Assembly: GCF_021412585.1 (NCBI RefSeq)
Contig: NZ_JAKCMI010000012.1
Location: forward strand, 186,001-250,000
Source: Halomonas alkalisoli
GTDB taxonomy: Bacteria > Pseudomonadota > Gammaproteobacteria > Pseudomonadales > Halomonadaceae
Direction of reading: 5' to 3'
DNA length: 64,000 bases
Positions 1 through 10,172 of this stretch are shown one piece after another (position 1 is the first letter of the stretch; each line of letters starts with the position of its first letter). The notes under the pieces are model-generated. The model was not told the origin of the DNA and did no database searches. It saw only the letters and a list, made by a program, of their open reading frames with translations. A program made the position numbers and the translations under genes.

Positions 1-305
1 CACAGGAAGTAGGTGTCGGGCGCGTTGCTCTTCACGTAGCCCGAGACGAAGCCGACGATTTCGCCCTCTTGATTGGTCGCCACCGCGCAGGTATCCCTGA
101 ACTGCGTCGCCAGCAGCAGGTAGGCGTAAGCGGAATTGACGTCCAGCGGCGGGCAGGATTTGATCAGCTCATAGATGCCCCAGCCGTCATCGGGGTTGGG
201 CTTGCGGATAAACAGCGGTGCGGCATCGCTGCCAACCACGGCGTCGGCCACGCTGGGCCGTGCCAGATCGGCAGAAGGTGTAAAAGGCTGCGGTGTCACA
301 TTCAT
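1..305 (-). CDS. ectA: L-2,4-diaminobutyrate acetyltransferase EctA (5' part; gene leaves the window)
   Basis: EctA acetylates L-2,4-diaminobutyrate with acetyl-CoA, the step before EctC cyclises the product to ectoine, a cytoplasmic compatible solute. Only 101 codons are present and the gene continues past the left edge. The frame opens at the ATG complementary to 303-305 and begins MNVTPQPFTPSADLARPSV. Downstream come PDDGWGIYELIKSCPPLD, SAYAYLLLATQFRDTCAV and GEIVGFVSGYVKSNAPDTYF, which I recognise as nearly identical to Halomonas EctA; they form the first half of a GNAT fold. The acetyl-CoA loop lies outside the window. ectB and ectC are expected further left but are not visible. A sigma70-like promoter lies just upstream, and a terminator separates this gene from gor, so it is probably transcribed separately. 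Confidence 0.93.
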   Translation of the reverse strand, partial: MNVTPQPFTPSADLARPSVADAVVGSDAAPLFIRKPNPDDGWGIYELIKSCPPLDVNSAYAYLLLATQFRDTCAVATNQEGEIVGFVSGYVKSNAPDTYFL

Positions 306-337
306 GTTCAGACTTCGCTGTAGCGATGTTACGCATA

Positions 338-365
338 ATGATAACAGGGCTCATGACCAAATCAA
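338..365 (-). promoter_or_regulatory. Candidate sigma70 promoter of ectA
   Basis: Reading the minus strand, TTGATT (360-365) and TATCAT (338-343) are separated by 16 bp and lie about 35 bp upstream of the ectA ATG. Both hexamers are close to the consensus. The region is clearly more AT-rich than its surroundings, as expected for the osmoregulated ect promoter region. Use as a promoter is inferred from sequence only. Confidence 0.5.
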
Positions 366-499
366 AATGGACATTATGCCCCGAGCCACCTTCCATAACA
401 GAAAATTATGCAACGACACCATCTGTCCGGTGCCCGGTATCGCCCTCTCGCGTCACGCTGATAGTCTAGTCCAGGTTTTTCCTGGCCACCTCACGCAAA

Positions 500-521
500 C
501 GAGCCGCCCGGGGGCGGCTCG
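500..521 (-). terminator. Terminator hairpin downstream of gor
   Basis: A perfect 9-bp stem (501-509 with 512-520, GAGCCGCCC/GGGCGGCTC) follows the glutathione reductase stop codon by about 22 bases on the minus strand. It is followed by GTTTG, a short T run. It separates gor from ectA. Confidence 0.6.
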
Positions 522-542
522 AATGGAATGTCCTGCATCGGC

Positions 543-1904
543 TCAGGTGCGCGATGGGGTCCGCATGGTGACGAACTCCTCGGCGCCGGTCGGGTGGATC
601 CCCACGGTGGCATCGAAATCGGCCTTGGTCAGGCCTGCCCTCACGGCGATGGCGATACCCTGAATCAGCTCCCCGGCCTCTTCACCGACCATGTGCGCAC
701 CGACCACCACGTCGCTGGCATCATCGACGATGAGCTTCATCAGGCAACGCTCCTGGCTTCCGGAAAGCGTGTGTTTCATGGGCCGGAAGTCGGTTCGGTA
801 GACGCGGATCGCCCCATATTTTTCCCGTGCCTGCTCTTCCGAGACACCGACGGTGCCGATGTTCGGATGGCAGAAGACCGCCGTGGCGATATTCTGGTAA
901 TCCAGAGGCGCCGTCGGGGTGTCGGAGAAGTGATGCTTGACCAGGTGCATGGCCTCGGCGAGGGCCACCGGCGTCAGCTCCGGGCCACCGGTGACGTCGC
1001 CCAGGGCCAGGATGGATGGTACCGATGTCTCGAACCGCTCATTGACCTTCAGCGTGCCATCGTCATTGCAATCGACACCCAGCTCACCGAGGCCAAGCCC
1101 CTCCAGATGAGGCTTGCGGCCGGTAGCTGCAAGCACCGCGTCCACCTCCAGTGTCTCGCCGTTGGTGAGGAACACCAGCAGGCCATTATCGCCCGGTTCG
1201 ATACGCTCGATGTTGGTTTCGAATTGAAGGTTCACGCCCTTGATGGCCATCTGGTCGCGGGCGAACTCCCGAACCTCACGGTCGAAGCCGCGAAGAAACA
1301 GCTCGCCGCGGTAGACCAGGTGGGTCTCACTGCCCAGGCCGTTGAAGATGCTGGCAAATTCCACCGCGATATAACCACCGCCGAGCACCAGGAAGCGCTC
1401 GGGGAAGCGCTCGAGGTCGAAGATCTCGTTGGACGTCACCGTATGTTCGCTACCGGGGAAGTCGGGCACCCAGGGCCAGCCGCCGACGGCAACCAGGATC
1501 CTGGCGGCACTGATGCGCTCACCGCCCACGTCGACATGATGCTCGTCGACCACCTGGGCACGTCCATTGATCAGCCTGACTCCTGCGGTCTCCAGCAGGC
1601 GGCCGTAGATGTCGTTGAGGCGCTTGATTTCACCGCTCTTGTTGTCACGCAGCGTGGCCCAGTCGAAGGTGGGTGCGGCTGGCAGATGCCACCCGAAACC
1701 GCCAGCGTCCTCGAAGGCGTCGTGAAAATGGGCCGCGTAGGAGTAGAGTTTCTTGGGTACGCAACCCACGTTGACGCAGGTGCCTCCCAGGTAGCGATCC
1801 TCGGCCACGGCGACACGTGCGCCCGTGGCGGCGGCGGTGCGCGCCGCACGCACACCGCCGGAACCGGCACCGATGACGAAGAGGTCATAGTCGAAGTCTG
1901 GCAC
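543..1904 (-). CDS. gor: Glutathione reductase (NADPH)
   Basis: A flavin disulfide reductase that reduces glutathione disulfide with NADPH in the cytoplasm. The 453-residue reading has an FAD-binding GAGSGG near residues 12-17, the redox-active disulfide in [13 protein letters not shown] (Cys43, Cys48), an NAD(P)-binding GGGYIAVEF in the middle, and the C-terminal HPTGAEEF with the catalytic His-Glu pair of the partner subunit. Arginines in [12 protein letters not shown] after the second nucleotide fold fit NADPH rather than NADH. The GTG at 1902-1904 was chosen because GAAGGAGAA sits just before it; an open frame continues upstream to 2054 but lacks such a site. It is divergent from the carbonic anhydrase gene. 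Trypanothione or other disulfide reductases are less likely. Confidence 0.92.
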   Translation of the reverse strand: MPDFDYDLFVIGAGSGGVRAARTAAATGARVAVAEDRYLGGTCVNVGCVPKKLYSYAAHFHDAFEDAGGFGWHLPAAPTFDWATLRDNKSGEIKRLNDIYGRLLETAGVRLINGRAQVVDEHHVDVGGERISAARILVAVGGWPWVPDFPGSEHTVTSNEIFDLERFPERFLVLGGGYIAVEFASIFNGLGSETHLVYRGELFLRGFDREVREFARDQMAIKGVNLQFETNIERIEPGDNGLLVFLTNGETLEVDAVLAATGRKPHLEGLGLGELGVDCNDDGTLKVNERFETSVPSILALGDVTGGPELTPVALAEAMHLVKHHFSDTPTAPLDYQNIATAVFCHPNIGTVGVSEEQAREKYGAIRVYRTDFRPMKHTLSGSQERCLMKLIVDDASDVVVGAHMVGEEAGELIQGIAIAVRAGLTKADFDATVGIHPTGAEEFVTMRTPSRT

Positions 1905-2073
1905 GAAGTTCTCCTTCTCGAACCGGGCTCTCGAACAGGGCCCGTTGGAATGGGGCGATAATACCAGTGCAGGCCGCGTCTCGGGAGTGTGGCGGTTGAC
2001 CGCTGCCCTGAGCGCCTGTAAAAAAGCCCCCCGGCCATTGGCCGCGCCGATCAAGCCACCGGAAACGCTTTAC

Positions 2074-2733
2074 ATGGACAAGGAAATCGCCACTCTACTC
2101 GAGAACAACCGATCCTGGGCAGAGCGCATGTGCCAGGAAGACCCGGACTATTTCACCCGCCTGTCTAGCCAGCAAAACCCCAATTACCTGTGGATCGGTT
2201 GCTCGGATAGCCGAGTGCCGGCCAACCAGATCGTCTCGCTTCCCCCTGGGGAGGTGTTCGTCCATCGCAATGTCGCCAACCTGCTCCACCACAACGACAT
2301 GAATGCCCTCTCCGTCGTGCAGTATGCGGTGGACGTGCTGAAGGTGAAGCACATCATGATCGTCGGCCACTACGGCTGCGGCGGTGTCCGGGCGGCGGTA
2401 GCCGGCGGCGAGTGCGGCATGGTGGACTACTGGCTCCACTCGGTCCGCGAACTCTACAGCCATCATCGCGCAGCGCTGGCGGCGCTGCCGCTGGATGAGC
2501 AGGTGGACCGGATGTGCGAGCTCAACGTCAGGGCCCAGGTCAACAACCTGTGCCGCACCAAGATCATCCAGCTGGCCTGGCAGCGTGGCCAGGCCTTGGC
2601 CGTCCACGGCTGGATATACGGCCTTGGCGACGGGAGAATCAGCGATCTCTCCTGTACGGTACAGGGTCTGGATCAGGTGGCGACCCTCTATCGCATCGAC
2701 CGGGTCGAGCCCCCGCCGACACCCGGGCGCTGA
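2074..2733 (+). CDS. can: Beta-class carbonic anhydrase
   Basis: Zinc enzyme interconverting CO2 and bicarbonate in the cytoplasm. The 219-residue protein has the beta-class signature: CSDSR at residues 43-47 (Zn ligand Cys43 and the Asp45-Arg47 dyad) and GHYGCGG with His99 and Cys102 as the other zinc ligands. Length matches E. coli Can (about 220). The ATG at 2074 aligns with the usual N-terminus (MDKEIATLLENNRSWA); the frame is open further upstream to 1945, but that stretch lies over the divergent gor promoter region. Function is certain at family level. Confidence 0.93.
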   Translation: MDKEIATLLENNRSWAERMCQEDPDYFTRLSSQQNPNYLWIGCSDSRVPANQIVSLPPGEVFVHRNVANLLHHNDMNALSVVQYAVDVLKVKHIMIVGHYGCGGVRAAVAGGECGMVDYWLHSVRELYSHHRAALAALPLDEQVDRMCELNVRAQVNNLCRTKIIQLAWQRGQALAVHGWIYGLGDGRISDLSCTVQGLDQVATLYRIDRVEPPPTPGR

Positions 2734-2803
2734 TCGATCCGGCTATCGTCCACTCCTGGCACTACGCTAAACTGGCATTAACCAGACCGCCAGGAAGGCT
2801 GCC

Positions 2804-4111
2804 ATGATCGATCCGCTCGCTGAGCTCCAGTGTTGCCATCTCGACCGGCTAGAGCAGCGCTATGCCGAGACGCTCTCCAGCCTCGGCCATGATTGCGTAT
2901 TGCTCTACAGCGGCCAGCCCGCCCTCCATTTCGGCGACGACCAGCACGCCAGTTTCCAAGCCTACGGTCATTTCCAGCACTGGACCGGCCAGGCGTATCT
3001 CACCCACAGCTGGCTGTTGGTGTGCCCGGGGAAGCGCCCGGTGCTCTACCTGCATGCCCCTGACGACTTCTGGCACCTGCCTGCCTGCCTGCCTCCGGAG
3101 GCCTGGACCGAGCGTGTCGACGTGGTGAAGGGGCGCTTCGATGTGCCTCCCGCCCTGCCCCGTGGCCGCTATGCCGTCATCGGTGACGTGGATGCCGCGA
3201 CTGCCAGGGCGCTGGGGGCCGAACTCAATCCCGGCGCCCTGCTCATGGCGCTGGACGAGGGGCGGGTGCGCAAGAGCGAGTACGAGGTCGCCTGCATCGG
3301 CCGGGCCAACCGACAGGCCATGGCCGGCCATAGGGCGGCCAGGGATGCCTTCCTGTCAGGTGCCGCCGAGCTGGATGTGCAGCTCGCCTACCTCCAGGCA
3401 TCGCGTCAACGCGAGAGCCATGTTCCCTACGGCAATATCGTCGGCATCAATGCCCACGGCGGCGTCCTCCATTACCAGCACTACGACACCCTGCCCCCGA
3501 AGCAGCAGCATAGCCTGCTGGTCGATGCAGGGCATCGCTACCGTGGGTACTGCGCCGACATCACCCGCACCTGGGCGGGTGCCCAGGCGGACGGACTGTT
3601 TCACGCGCTCATCGAGGGCGTTGCACAGGTGCAGCAACAGCTGATTGCCGCCGTGCGCCCCGGTGTCGACTATGTTGCCCTGCATGAGCGGATGCACGAC
3701 CTGCTGGCCGAACTGCTTGTCGAGCACCGCCTGGTCCTTGGCACCCCCGAATCTGCCGTGGCAAACGGTATCACACGGGCTTTCTGTCCCCATGGGCTGG
3801 GCCATCTACTCGGCATTCAGGTTCACGATGTGGCCGGGCGTCGTGCCGCGAACGGTGCGGCCCTGCCCCCGCCCGACAAGCATCCCGCCCTGCGCCTGAC
3901 GCGTGAACTGGAAGCGGGAATGGTGGTCACCATTGAACCGGGGCTCTATGTCATTCCCATGCTGCTCGACCCACTGCGTAAGGGGCCGGTTGGTCGCGAG
4001 GTGAATTGGGAACGGGTGGAACGACTGGCCCCCCACGGCGGCATTCGCATCGAGGATAACGTCCTGGTCACCAGCGACACTGCCAAGAACCTGACGCCCG
4101 AGGCCGAGTGA
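2804..4111 (+). CDS. pepQ: Xaa-Pro dipeptidase (prolidase) PepQ
   Basis: Cytoplasmic M24B metallopeptidase that cleaves Xaa-Pro dipeptides. All five dinuclear-metal ligands are visible: Asp241 and Asp252 (DAGHRYRGYCADITRTW), His334 (HGLGHLLGIQVHDVAG), Glu378 (TIEPGLYV) and Glu417 (GIRIEDN). The long N-terminal creatinase-like domain and the total length of 435 residues match E. coli PepQ (443). The ATG at 2804 has AGGAAGG upstream. The next gene starts 7 bases after its stop, so the two are probably co-transcribed. PepQ-type enzymes also hydrolyse organophosphate triesters; nothing here speaks for or against that. Confidence 0.93.
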   Translation: MIDPLAELQCCHLDRLEQRYAETLSSLGHDCVLLYSGQPALHFGDDQHASFQAYGHFQHWTGQAYLTHSWLLVCPGKRPVLYLHAPDDFWHLPACLPPEAWTERVDVVKGRFDVPPALPRGRYAVIGDVDAATARALGAELNPGALLMALDEGRVRKSEYEVACIGRANRQAMAGHRAARDAFLSGAAELDVQLAYLQASRQRESHVPYGNIVGINAHGGVLHYQHYDTLPPKQQHSLLVDAGHRYRGYCADITRTWAGAQADGLFHALIEGVAQVQQQLIAAVRPGVDYVALHERMHDLLAELLVEHRLVLGTPESAVANGITRAFCPHGLGHLLGIQVHDVAGRRAANGAALPPPDKHPALRLTRELEAGMVVTIEPGLYVIPMLLDPLRKGPVGREVNWERVERLAPHGGIRIEDNVLVTSDTAKNLTPEAE

Positions 4112-4118
4112 TACCATC

Positions 4119-5159
4119 ATGCGCGAGCGGCGACACGAAGCCGACTTCTCACCACCACGCGGGCTGACCAATGCCCACGTGCAGACGCTGCTGCCGCGCC
4201 TCCTGCCGCGTCCGCCACTGGCACGCGAGGTAGAAGTGCTCGAACTGCCCGACGGCGATTTCGTCGAGCTGAACTGGGCCAGCCCCCAGCCCGCAGATCC
4301 CGAGGCGCCGGTTTTCGTGCTCTTTCATGGGCTGGAAGGCTCCTTCGACTCCCCCTATGCGCGGTGGCTGCTCTCGGCGGCCAGCCGGCTGGGATGGCGT
4401 GCCGTATTGATGCACTTCCGTGGCTGTGGCAGCCAACCCAATCGCCTGCCGAGGGCCTATCACAGCGGCGATACCGCCGACGCCTACTGGCTCTTCGGAC
4501 AGCTCACCCACCGCTTTCCCAAGGCGCTCAAGGTGGCCGCTGGCGTCTCCTTGGGCGGTAACATGTTGCTCAAGCTGGTGGCCGAACAGGGGGGAGATGG
4601 CCTGGACCTGGCCGGTGCCATCGTGATCAGCGCGCCATTGGACCTGGCGGCCAGTGCCGACCGGCTCAATCAGGGGGTTTCCCGAATCTACGAGCGGCAC
4701 CTGTTGAGTGCGCTGAAGCGCAAGGTTCGTGACAAGCTCGTCCACGGGGCACTGCCGCTGCCGCTGGATGCCGGCGGATTGGACAGCCTGAGCAGCCTGC
4801 GCGCCTACGACGATGTGGTGACCGCGCCGCTGCACGGTTTCGAGGGGGCGGAGGATTACTACCAGCGCGCTTCCGCCGGCCCCCTGCTGGGAGACGTCGA
4901 GCTTCCCACCCTGATCCTGCACGCCGATGACGATCCCTTCATGCCGGCGAGCCTCTATGAGCGCCTGCCCGCCCCCTCTCCTGCCGTGCATCTGGAGATC
5001 GCCCGGCACGGAGGGCATGTCGGCTTCATGGAGTGGCGCAACCGCCGGCTGGAACCCTGGCTTGCCCGACGGATAAGCCGAGAGCTGGCGTCATGGAGCA
5101 GCCCGGCGATTCCCTGGACGGGCCGGGCCGGGCCCCATCTCACTCGATCGGGCAGCTGA
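4119..5159 (+). CDS. YheT-family alpha/beta hydrolase
   Basis: A 346-residue alpha/beta-hydrolase of the YheT/ABHD1-3 type; the substrate is not known for the bacterial members. The N-terminal [17 protein letters not shown] is the family signature (usually NPHLQT). The nucleophile Ser144 sits in GVSLGG, the oxyanion region is HGLEG at 70-74, and the acid and base are probably the Asp in [12 protein letters not shown] and the His in [10 protein letters not shown]. It follows pepQ by 7 bases. Its last 20 bases overlap the 3' end of msrA on the other strand. No signal peptide is seen, so it is cytoplasmic. The C-terminal ~20 residues are low-complexity and probably dispensable. Confidence 0.85.
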   Translation: MRERRHEADFSPPRGLTNAHVQTLLPRLLPRPPLAREVEVLELPDGDFVELNWASPQPADPEAPVFVLFHGLEGSFDSPYARWLLSAASRLGWRAVLMHFRGCGSQPNRLPRAYHSGDTADAYWLFGQLTHRFPKALKVAAGVSLGGNMLLKLVAEQGGDGLDLAGAIVISAPLDLAASADRLNQGVSRIYERHLLSALKRKVRDKLVHGALPLPLDAGGLDSLSSLRAYDDVVTAPLHGFEGAEDYYQRASAGPLLGDVELPTLILHADDDPFMPASLYERLPAPSPAVHLEIARHGGHVGFMEWRNRRLEPWLARRISRELASWSSPAIPWTGRAGPHLTRSGS

Positions 5160-5754
5160 TGCCGGTGCCCTTCAGGCCACAATAGCCGCCGGGGTTCTTG
5201 TGCAGGTACTGCTGGTGATACTCCTCCGCCAGAAAGAAGTCGGTGAGCGGAGCGATCTCGGTGGTGATCTTCCCCTGTCCCGCCTGTGACAGCGAATACT
5301 GGTAGATGTCGCGGCTGCGCTGGGCCGCCGCATGCTGCGCGTCGCCGGTGGTATAGATCGCCGAGCGGTACTGGCTTCCCACGTCGTTACCCTGACGCAT
5401 GCCCTGAGTGGGGTCATGGGCCTCCCAGAAGGTGCGCAGCAGTGTCTCGACATCGATCCTGGCGGGATCGAAGACGACTCTCACCGCCTCGGTATGACCT
5501 GTCATGCCGCTGCAGGTCTCCTCATAGGTGGGATTGGGGGTGACGCCGCCGGCATAACCAACGGCGGTGACATGAACCCCCGGGAGCTGCCAGAACAGTC
5601 GTTCCGCGCCCCAGAAGCAGCCCAGACCCAACACGATGACCTCATGCCCATCGGGAAAGGGTGGCAGCATGGAGTGGCCGTTGACGGCATGTATGCCCGA
5701 CACGGCGAGCGGGCTATCGCGCCCGGGCAAGGCGCGGGCTGGGTCGATGATCAT
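5140..5754 (-). CDS. msrA: Peptide methionine-S-sulfoxide reductase MsrA
   Basis: Repairs the S epimer of methionine sulfoxide in proteins using thioredoxin. The catalytic [11 protein letters not shown] places the nucleophilic Cys at residue 46; YAGG, EVVYDP-like VRVVFDP and FWEAHDPTQ follow in the usual order. A C-terminal [15 protein letters not shown] supplies resolving cysteines. Length is 204 residues, close to E. coli MsrA (212). The ATG at 5752-5754 was preferred over a longer frame to 5808 because AAGGAGAG precedes it. It is the last gene of the minus-strand tam run, 65 bases after tamB, and converges with the yheT-type gene with a 20-base overlap. Confidence 0.93.
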   Translation of the reverse strand: MIIDPARALPGRDSPLAVSGIHAVNGHSMLPPFPDGHEVIVLGLGCFWGAERLFWQLPGVHVTAVGYAGGVTPNPTYEETCSGMTGHTEAVRVVFDPARIDVETLLRTFWEAHDPTQGMRQGNDVGSQYRSAIYTTGDAQHAAAQRSRDIYQYSLSQAGQGKITTEIAPLTDFFLAEEYHQQYLHKNPGGYCGLKGTGISCPIE

Positions 5755-5819
5755 GTTCTCTCCTTGAGCTCGAGCGCTCTTCAGGCTGTGGTCGACGGAC
5801 TCTCGCACATGAACCTGGG

Positions 5820-8800
5820 TTATGGACCGCTATCGACCTGCGGAGGTTTCCCGGGGCGGGAAAAGGTATAGACCAGATCGACCGCCTGCGCCGCACCCGA
5901 AACGGCCTGCACATAGAGATTGCGCCACAAGGTATAGCGCAGGGTCAGCTCGGCGATGGGCGAAAAGATACCGACGCCGTAGCTGATGCGAAGGTCCTCG
6001 GTGAGATAGCCGGTCACCACCACCTGGCTCTCGTCCCCCATGCCGGCCGTTTCCAACGCCAGGTCGTCAATGCCGAAGGCCTGGCCGATAGCCCCCACCG
6101 CGCCGCCGGTCTGCCCCAGGGTCAGGCCGACCAGCGCAGCCGTCAGGGCGCCGTCGGCATCGCCATCCCGCGGTGCCCGTCCACGCAGGAGATAGGATAG
6201 GGCACTGGCTTCATCCATGGCCGGCTCGGAAAAGATCTCCAGGCTTGGCTCGGCGGCAAAGCCGGTAACGCGAAGCCCCGCGATCACGCCATCGTCGGTC
6301 AGGTCGGGATTGCGGATGGCCTCGAAGTCGAGCAGTGGCTGGTCAGGAGGACCGCTGAAGAGCAGCTGGCCCTGGCGGATCATCAGGTCCTGGCCGAAGG
6401 CGCGGAAGCGCCCATCGGCCAGGATGACGTCACCGAACAGCTGCACCGGCCCGTCCTGCTGGCGAACCTGCAACGTACCCCGCAGCCCCGTTTCGAGCCC
6501 GCGGGATTCAAATTGCATATCGGGCCCCAGGTTCAAGTCGATGCGAACGTCCAGCGACATGCCGGCTTGCTGCAAGGCCACCGCAGCGGCCTCATCCGCC
6601 CCGGCCTCTTCCTCGAGGTCGGCGGTACGCCTGGCACGGGCTTCGTCGCGGCGGGTGATGATGATCTCGTCGGGACTGGGTGAGACCGCAGCGGGCGGCG
6701 TATCGCCGATCTCGAGCCGTGCCCAGGGGACCTGAACCGCGCCGCGTACCTGCAGCCGACTCGGGTCGATGCGCACCCGCAGGTCCGGCGCGATGCGCAA
6801 CCGGCCGAACTCGGGCATCGTTACCAGCAGCGGTCGCTGCGTGCCGTCCAGGTCGATCCCGATTCGCCAGTCGTCCGGCGAGGGCCAGGCCGCATCGCCG
6901 TTGATCACCAGCCGCCCATCGTCGCTTTCCACATAGCCCATGATACGGGCGGTCTCGCCGTCGAGCTCAACCCGGATGCGGCCATCCACGATGATCAGGG
7001 GGATATCCATCCCGCTGGCCTGCAGGCCGCTCAACTCCAGGGCGCCATTCAGCTGCGGGGATTGGCCGGTGCCGGATATGTCCACTCGCCCATCGATGAC
7101 GCCCTCCAGGGTGTCCATGCCGGCGGCCAGGGTGCGATAGCGTGACAGATCGAGTGCATCGAGGGTCAGGGTCCCCTCCAGGGCGCCGTCGCCGGCCGGA
7201 TCGTCCTGTCCCACGCGCAGTCGAACGCGGCCGGCATCGGCCAGGCGCAGGTCAAGGTCCAGATCGACTCTCTGCTGGCTGGCATCCACATTCACACTCA
7301 ATTGCGTGGCCGGCAGCGACCAGGGCTGACCGTAGATATCCACTCCCTGGAGGGAGATCTCGCTTTCAAGGTCGCTCTGCAGGCGCCACTGGGCACCACC
7401 CCTTCTCCACTGGGCCTGAAGGTTCATGTCGGTCTGGCCCGTCGCACGCCACTCTTCGGGCAGCCATTCATCCAGCAGTTCCATGGGCAACCCGCGAACC
7501 GAGAGAGCGGCATCACCGCTATCGGCACTGGCTTGCAGCGTCTCGTCGAGACAGATACTGCCGCCCTGCTCGCGGCGCAGGCAGAACGGCTGCACGCGCA
7601 CGCTGCCGGCCTCGAGATCGGCGCTGAAGCTCAGTGGTTCGTCCAGGCGGATATCGCCGTACTCCGCCGTCACCTCCAGCGGATGGATACGCCCGGTGTA
7701 GCGCTGGCGGTCCTGGGAGAGCCCTCCCTCGAGTACCAGTGAGGCCTGTGACAGCGGCATGCCGCGTCCGGCAATGGCGTCCAGCGTCAGCGCATGGTCC
7801 GATAGGCGGCCGTCGAGAAGGAGGGAGACCTCGCTGAAGCGCTGTCCGCCGGCGTTGAGACTCTCGATGTCCAGCCTCAGATCGAGCGCGGGGTCGTCCA
7901 GCCCCAGGATGCTGCCTGCCAATTGCAGGCTCTCCAGGTGATTGTCGGAAAACACCAGGCTATCGCCAAGGAGTTCGATGTCGATCTGGGGCGTCTCGAG
8001 GCTTCCCGATGTGGTGAATTGCCCGGCCAGGCTGCCGCCAAGGTCGTCGTGCAGGTTGGAGAGGTTGGGCAGGTCGATCTCGCCGTCAAGGCTCATGCTC
8101 TGCTCTGTCACCGCACCGCTGGCGGAGAGGCGATTGTCGGCCTGGCGAAACTCGAAGCGATCGATCTCCCAGCGCATCTCGCTGTCACCGCTGAGGCGCG
8201 CCTGCAGCGACATCGGCAGCGACTGCAGTTCGCCACCGATATCGAGGCGAGGCACGTCCAGCTGCCAGCCATGGAGCCCCTGGGCAAACGCCACTTCGAT
8301 ATCGCCGCTCAGGCGGCCATCGGTGGCGTCGGTGAAGGCCCCGGGATCGACGTTATCGAGGCGAATGACGGCGCTCACGTCCAGGCCCTGGGACCAGTCG
8401 GCACGACCGCGGCTGACCAGCGAGGCATCGCCCAGGGTCAACGACAGTGGCAGCCAGGCAAAGTGCTCGAAATCACCGCTGCCCGACAGGGCCACACGGG
8501 TACGCGGTATCTCGGGCCCTTCCAGCCGCATCGACAGAGCCGCACTGTAATCGAGCAGGCTGCCTGCGAGGCGCAGCGACAGATCTTCGATCAGATAGGG
8601 GTCGACCGACACCTCTTCCACGTCCTCGGGCATGTCGGTGACCAGCCGCATCGGCAGTGGCCACTGCAGCAGGTCGCTTTCCAGCGAAGCGGTAAAGGGC
8701 AAGGTCGGGTCCAGCGCATCGAGCCGGGCCGTCAGCTCTGCCTCCACGGGGCCTGTGGCAGCCAGCTCTGCCTCCAGGTCGCCGAGACTTCCGCTCAGCA

Positions 8801-10172
8801 GCAGATCGAGCCGCTGTCCGGCCAGCTCGGGCAGGGTTTCCGGTAGCCACAGACTGGCACGCAGCCGCGCATCGAGGGGATAGTCGTCCCGCAGTTGGAC
8901 CCTGGCCGACAGTTGAGCATCGACATCCAGGGTGGCGAGATTGAGGGAGGTCACCTCGACTTCCTGGCCGCTGGCTTCGAGGCCCAGGGTCAGGTGCCGG
9001 ATCGAGTAATCGACGAGGCCGCTGAGCTCGATCTCCTCGAGCCGGAGATGCGGCACGGACACCGACAGGGGAAGATGAATCTCGGGAAGCGCGATGCGCT
9101 CGCGCTGGGCCAGCGCCAGACCGGCCTCGATCTCGGCAGCGATGGCCGCCGGAAACGGCGATGCCAGGGCAATAGAGGCATCGATGGCTTCCGCTGACAG
9201 GCGAGGCTCGTCGGTTTCGCTCTCCGCCAGAGCCAGCTGAGCCCCTGGAGAGAGAGGGAGGCGAATGCGCAGTCCGGTAAGCCGAGCCGGCAACAGGGCC
9301 AGCTGCGACTGGGCGGCCTCGATGCCGGAGGTGAACGTATCGATCTCGATCCGAGTACCGTCCCCCAGCGTTACGATCGTGTCGACGACCTGAAGCTCGG
9401 GGGCCGTCACGGCCAGGGGCAGGCGAATCACCCGCTCCTCGGCAGCGACGGCTTCCTCCTCCACTTCGGCAGTGCCCGGCGGCGCGTCCGTCAGTGCGAT
9501 GGCCGCGTCAATGGCTGGTGCGGCAAGGCGTGGCGCGCCATCTTCGGTGTCGACCGGAGCCAGCTCGGCCCCCGGCGAGGCGGGAAGCGAAACGCGAAGC
9601 CCCTCCAGGCGGGTGGTCAGCAACTCGAGCTCGGATGCACTCGCCCTGGCCGCCGAAGAGAAATCATCGAAGCGGAGCCGCGTGCCGTCTGCCAGCGACA
9701 GCTCCACGTCGACCAGCGACAGCGCACGGATCTCCACGGGAAACGGCAGGCGGATCTCTCCTGCGGGCGCCCTTTCCTCCTCTTCCGGATCGGCCTCACC
9801 CGCTCGTAGCTGGATATGCGCACCCTCGACGGCGAGATGCTCGATACAGAGCCGCCCCCGGAGCAGGCAGTCGTCGGACCAGGCCAGGTCGAGGCGTTGC
9901 AATGACACCGTCGCGGGCCCGGCGTCCAGCTCCAGGCCGTGCAGGACCAGTCGGTCGAGCGGGGCCCCTTCGGCATCCTCCAGTTGGTAGAAGCCTCGTT
10001 CGGCCCCCTTCTCCAGCAAGAAGCCAGTGCCCCATGGGGAGAGCGCCAGGCCCAGCGCCAGGATGACCCAGCCCAGCAGCCAGAGTGGCAGTACGAACAG
10101 CAGACGAACAAGAGACCAGAACAGCAGCCGAGCCCTCAGAATTCCGGGCCGATGGCGAAATGAAGGCGCCAC
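5820..10172 (-). CDS. tamB: Translocation and assembly module protein TamB
   Basis: TamB is a very large inner-membrane-anchored periplasmic beta-taco protein that works with TamA in outer-membrane protein assembly and anterograde phospholipid transport. The 1450-residue protein has one N-terminal membrane anchor (about residues 14-45), a long beta-strand-rich periplasmic body and a C-terminal TamB/DUF490 domain including [16 protein letters not shown] and the terminal [19 protein letters not shown]. It is about 190 residues longer than E. coli TamB (1259). Part of the excess is an internal near-repeat at residues about 139-228 and 248-338. The frame starts 37 bases inside the 3' end of tamA. 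The exact start is uncertain because no strong ribosome site precedes the ATG at 10172. Confidence 0.92.
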   Translation of the reverse strand: MAPSFRHRPGILRARLLFWSLVRLLFVLPLWLLGWVILALGLALSPWGTGFLLEKGAERGFYQLEDAEGAPLDRLVLHGLELDAGPATVSLQRLDLAWSDDCLLRGRLCIEHLAVEGAHIQLRAGEADPEEEERAPAGEIRLPFPVEIRALSLVDVELSLADGTRLRFDDFSSAARASASELELLTTRLEGLRVSLPASPGAELAPVDTEDGAPRLAAPAIDAAIALTDAPPGTAEVEEEAVAAEERVIRLPLAVTAPELQVVDTIVTLGDGTRIEIDTFTSGIEAAQSQLALLPARLTGLRIRLPLSPGAQLALAESETDEPRLSAEAIDASIALASPFPAAIAAEIEAGLALAQRERIALPEIHLPLSVSVPHLRLEEIELSGLVDYSIRHLTLGLEASGQEVEVTSLNLATLDVDAQLSARVQLRDDYPLDARLRASLWLPETLPELAGQRLDLLLSGSLGDLEAELAATGPVEAELTARLDALDPTLPFTASLESDLLQWPLPMRLVTDMPEDVEEVSVDPYLIEDLSLRLAGSLLDYSAALSMRLEGPEIPRTRVALSGSGDFEHFAWLPLSLTLGDASLVSRGRADWSQGLDVSAVIRLDNVDPGAFTDATDGRLSGDIEVAFAQGLHGWQLDVPRLDIGGELQSLPMSLQARLSGDSEMRWEIDRFEFRQADNRLSASGAVTEQSMSLDGEIDLPNLSNLHDDLGGSLAGQFTTSGSLETPQIDIELLGDSLVFSDNHLESLQLAGSILGLDDPALDLRLDIESLNAGGQRFSEVSLLLDGRLSDHALTLDAIAGRGMPLSQASLVLEGGLSQDRQRYTGRIHPLEVTAEYGDIRLDEPLSFSADLEAGSVRVQPFCLRREQGGSICLDETLQASADSGDAALSVRGLPMELLDEWLPEEWRATGQTDMNLQAQWRRGGAQWRLQSDLESEISLQGVDIYGQPWSLPATQLSVNVDASQQRVDLDLDLRLADAGRVRLRVGQDDPAGDGALEGTLTLDALDLSRYRTLAAGMDTLEGVIDGRVDISGTGQSPQLNGALELSGLQASGMDIPLIIVDGRIRVELDGETARIMGYVESDDGRLVINGDAAWPSPDDWRIGIDLDGTQRPLLVTMPEFGRLRIAPDLRVRIDPSRLQVRGAVQVPWARLEIGDTPPAAVSPSPDEIIITRRDEARARRTADLEEEAGADEAAAVALQQAGMSLDVRIDLNLGPDMQFESRGLETGLRGTLQVRQQDGPVQLFGDVILADGRFRAFGQDLMIRQGQLLFSGPPDQPLLDFEAIRNPDLTDDGVIAGLRVTGFAAEPSLEIFSEPAMDEASALSYLLRGRAPRDGDADGALTAALVGLTLGQTGGAVGAIGQAFGIDDLALETAGMGDESQVVVTGYLTEDLRISYGVGIFSPIAELTLRYTLWRNLYVQAVSGAAQAVDLVYTFSRPGKPPQVDSGP
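9159..9758 (-). repeat. Internal duplication in TamB N-terminal region
   Basis: Two ~90-residue blocks about 109 residues apart in TamB repeat the same order of motifs: IRLP(F/L), then a VD...V.L.DGTR segment, an acidic-aromatic step, a GLR(V/I).LP.SPGA(E/Q)LA segment and a (D/E).PRL(A/S)..AIDA(A/S)IAL segment. A weaker third start ([14 protein letters not shown]) follows. The duplication is visible at protein level, not as an exact DNA repeat. Confidence 0.65.

Noticed and set aside
528-1961. 477-codon open frame on the plus strand
   Set aside because: Antisense to glutathione reductase; no ribosome site or motifs.
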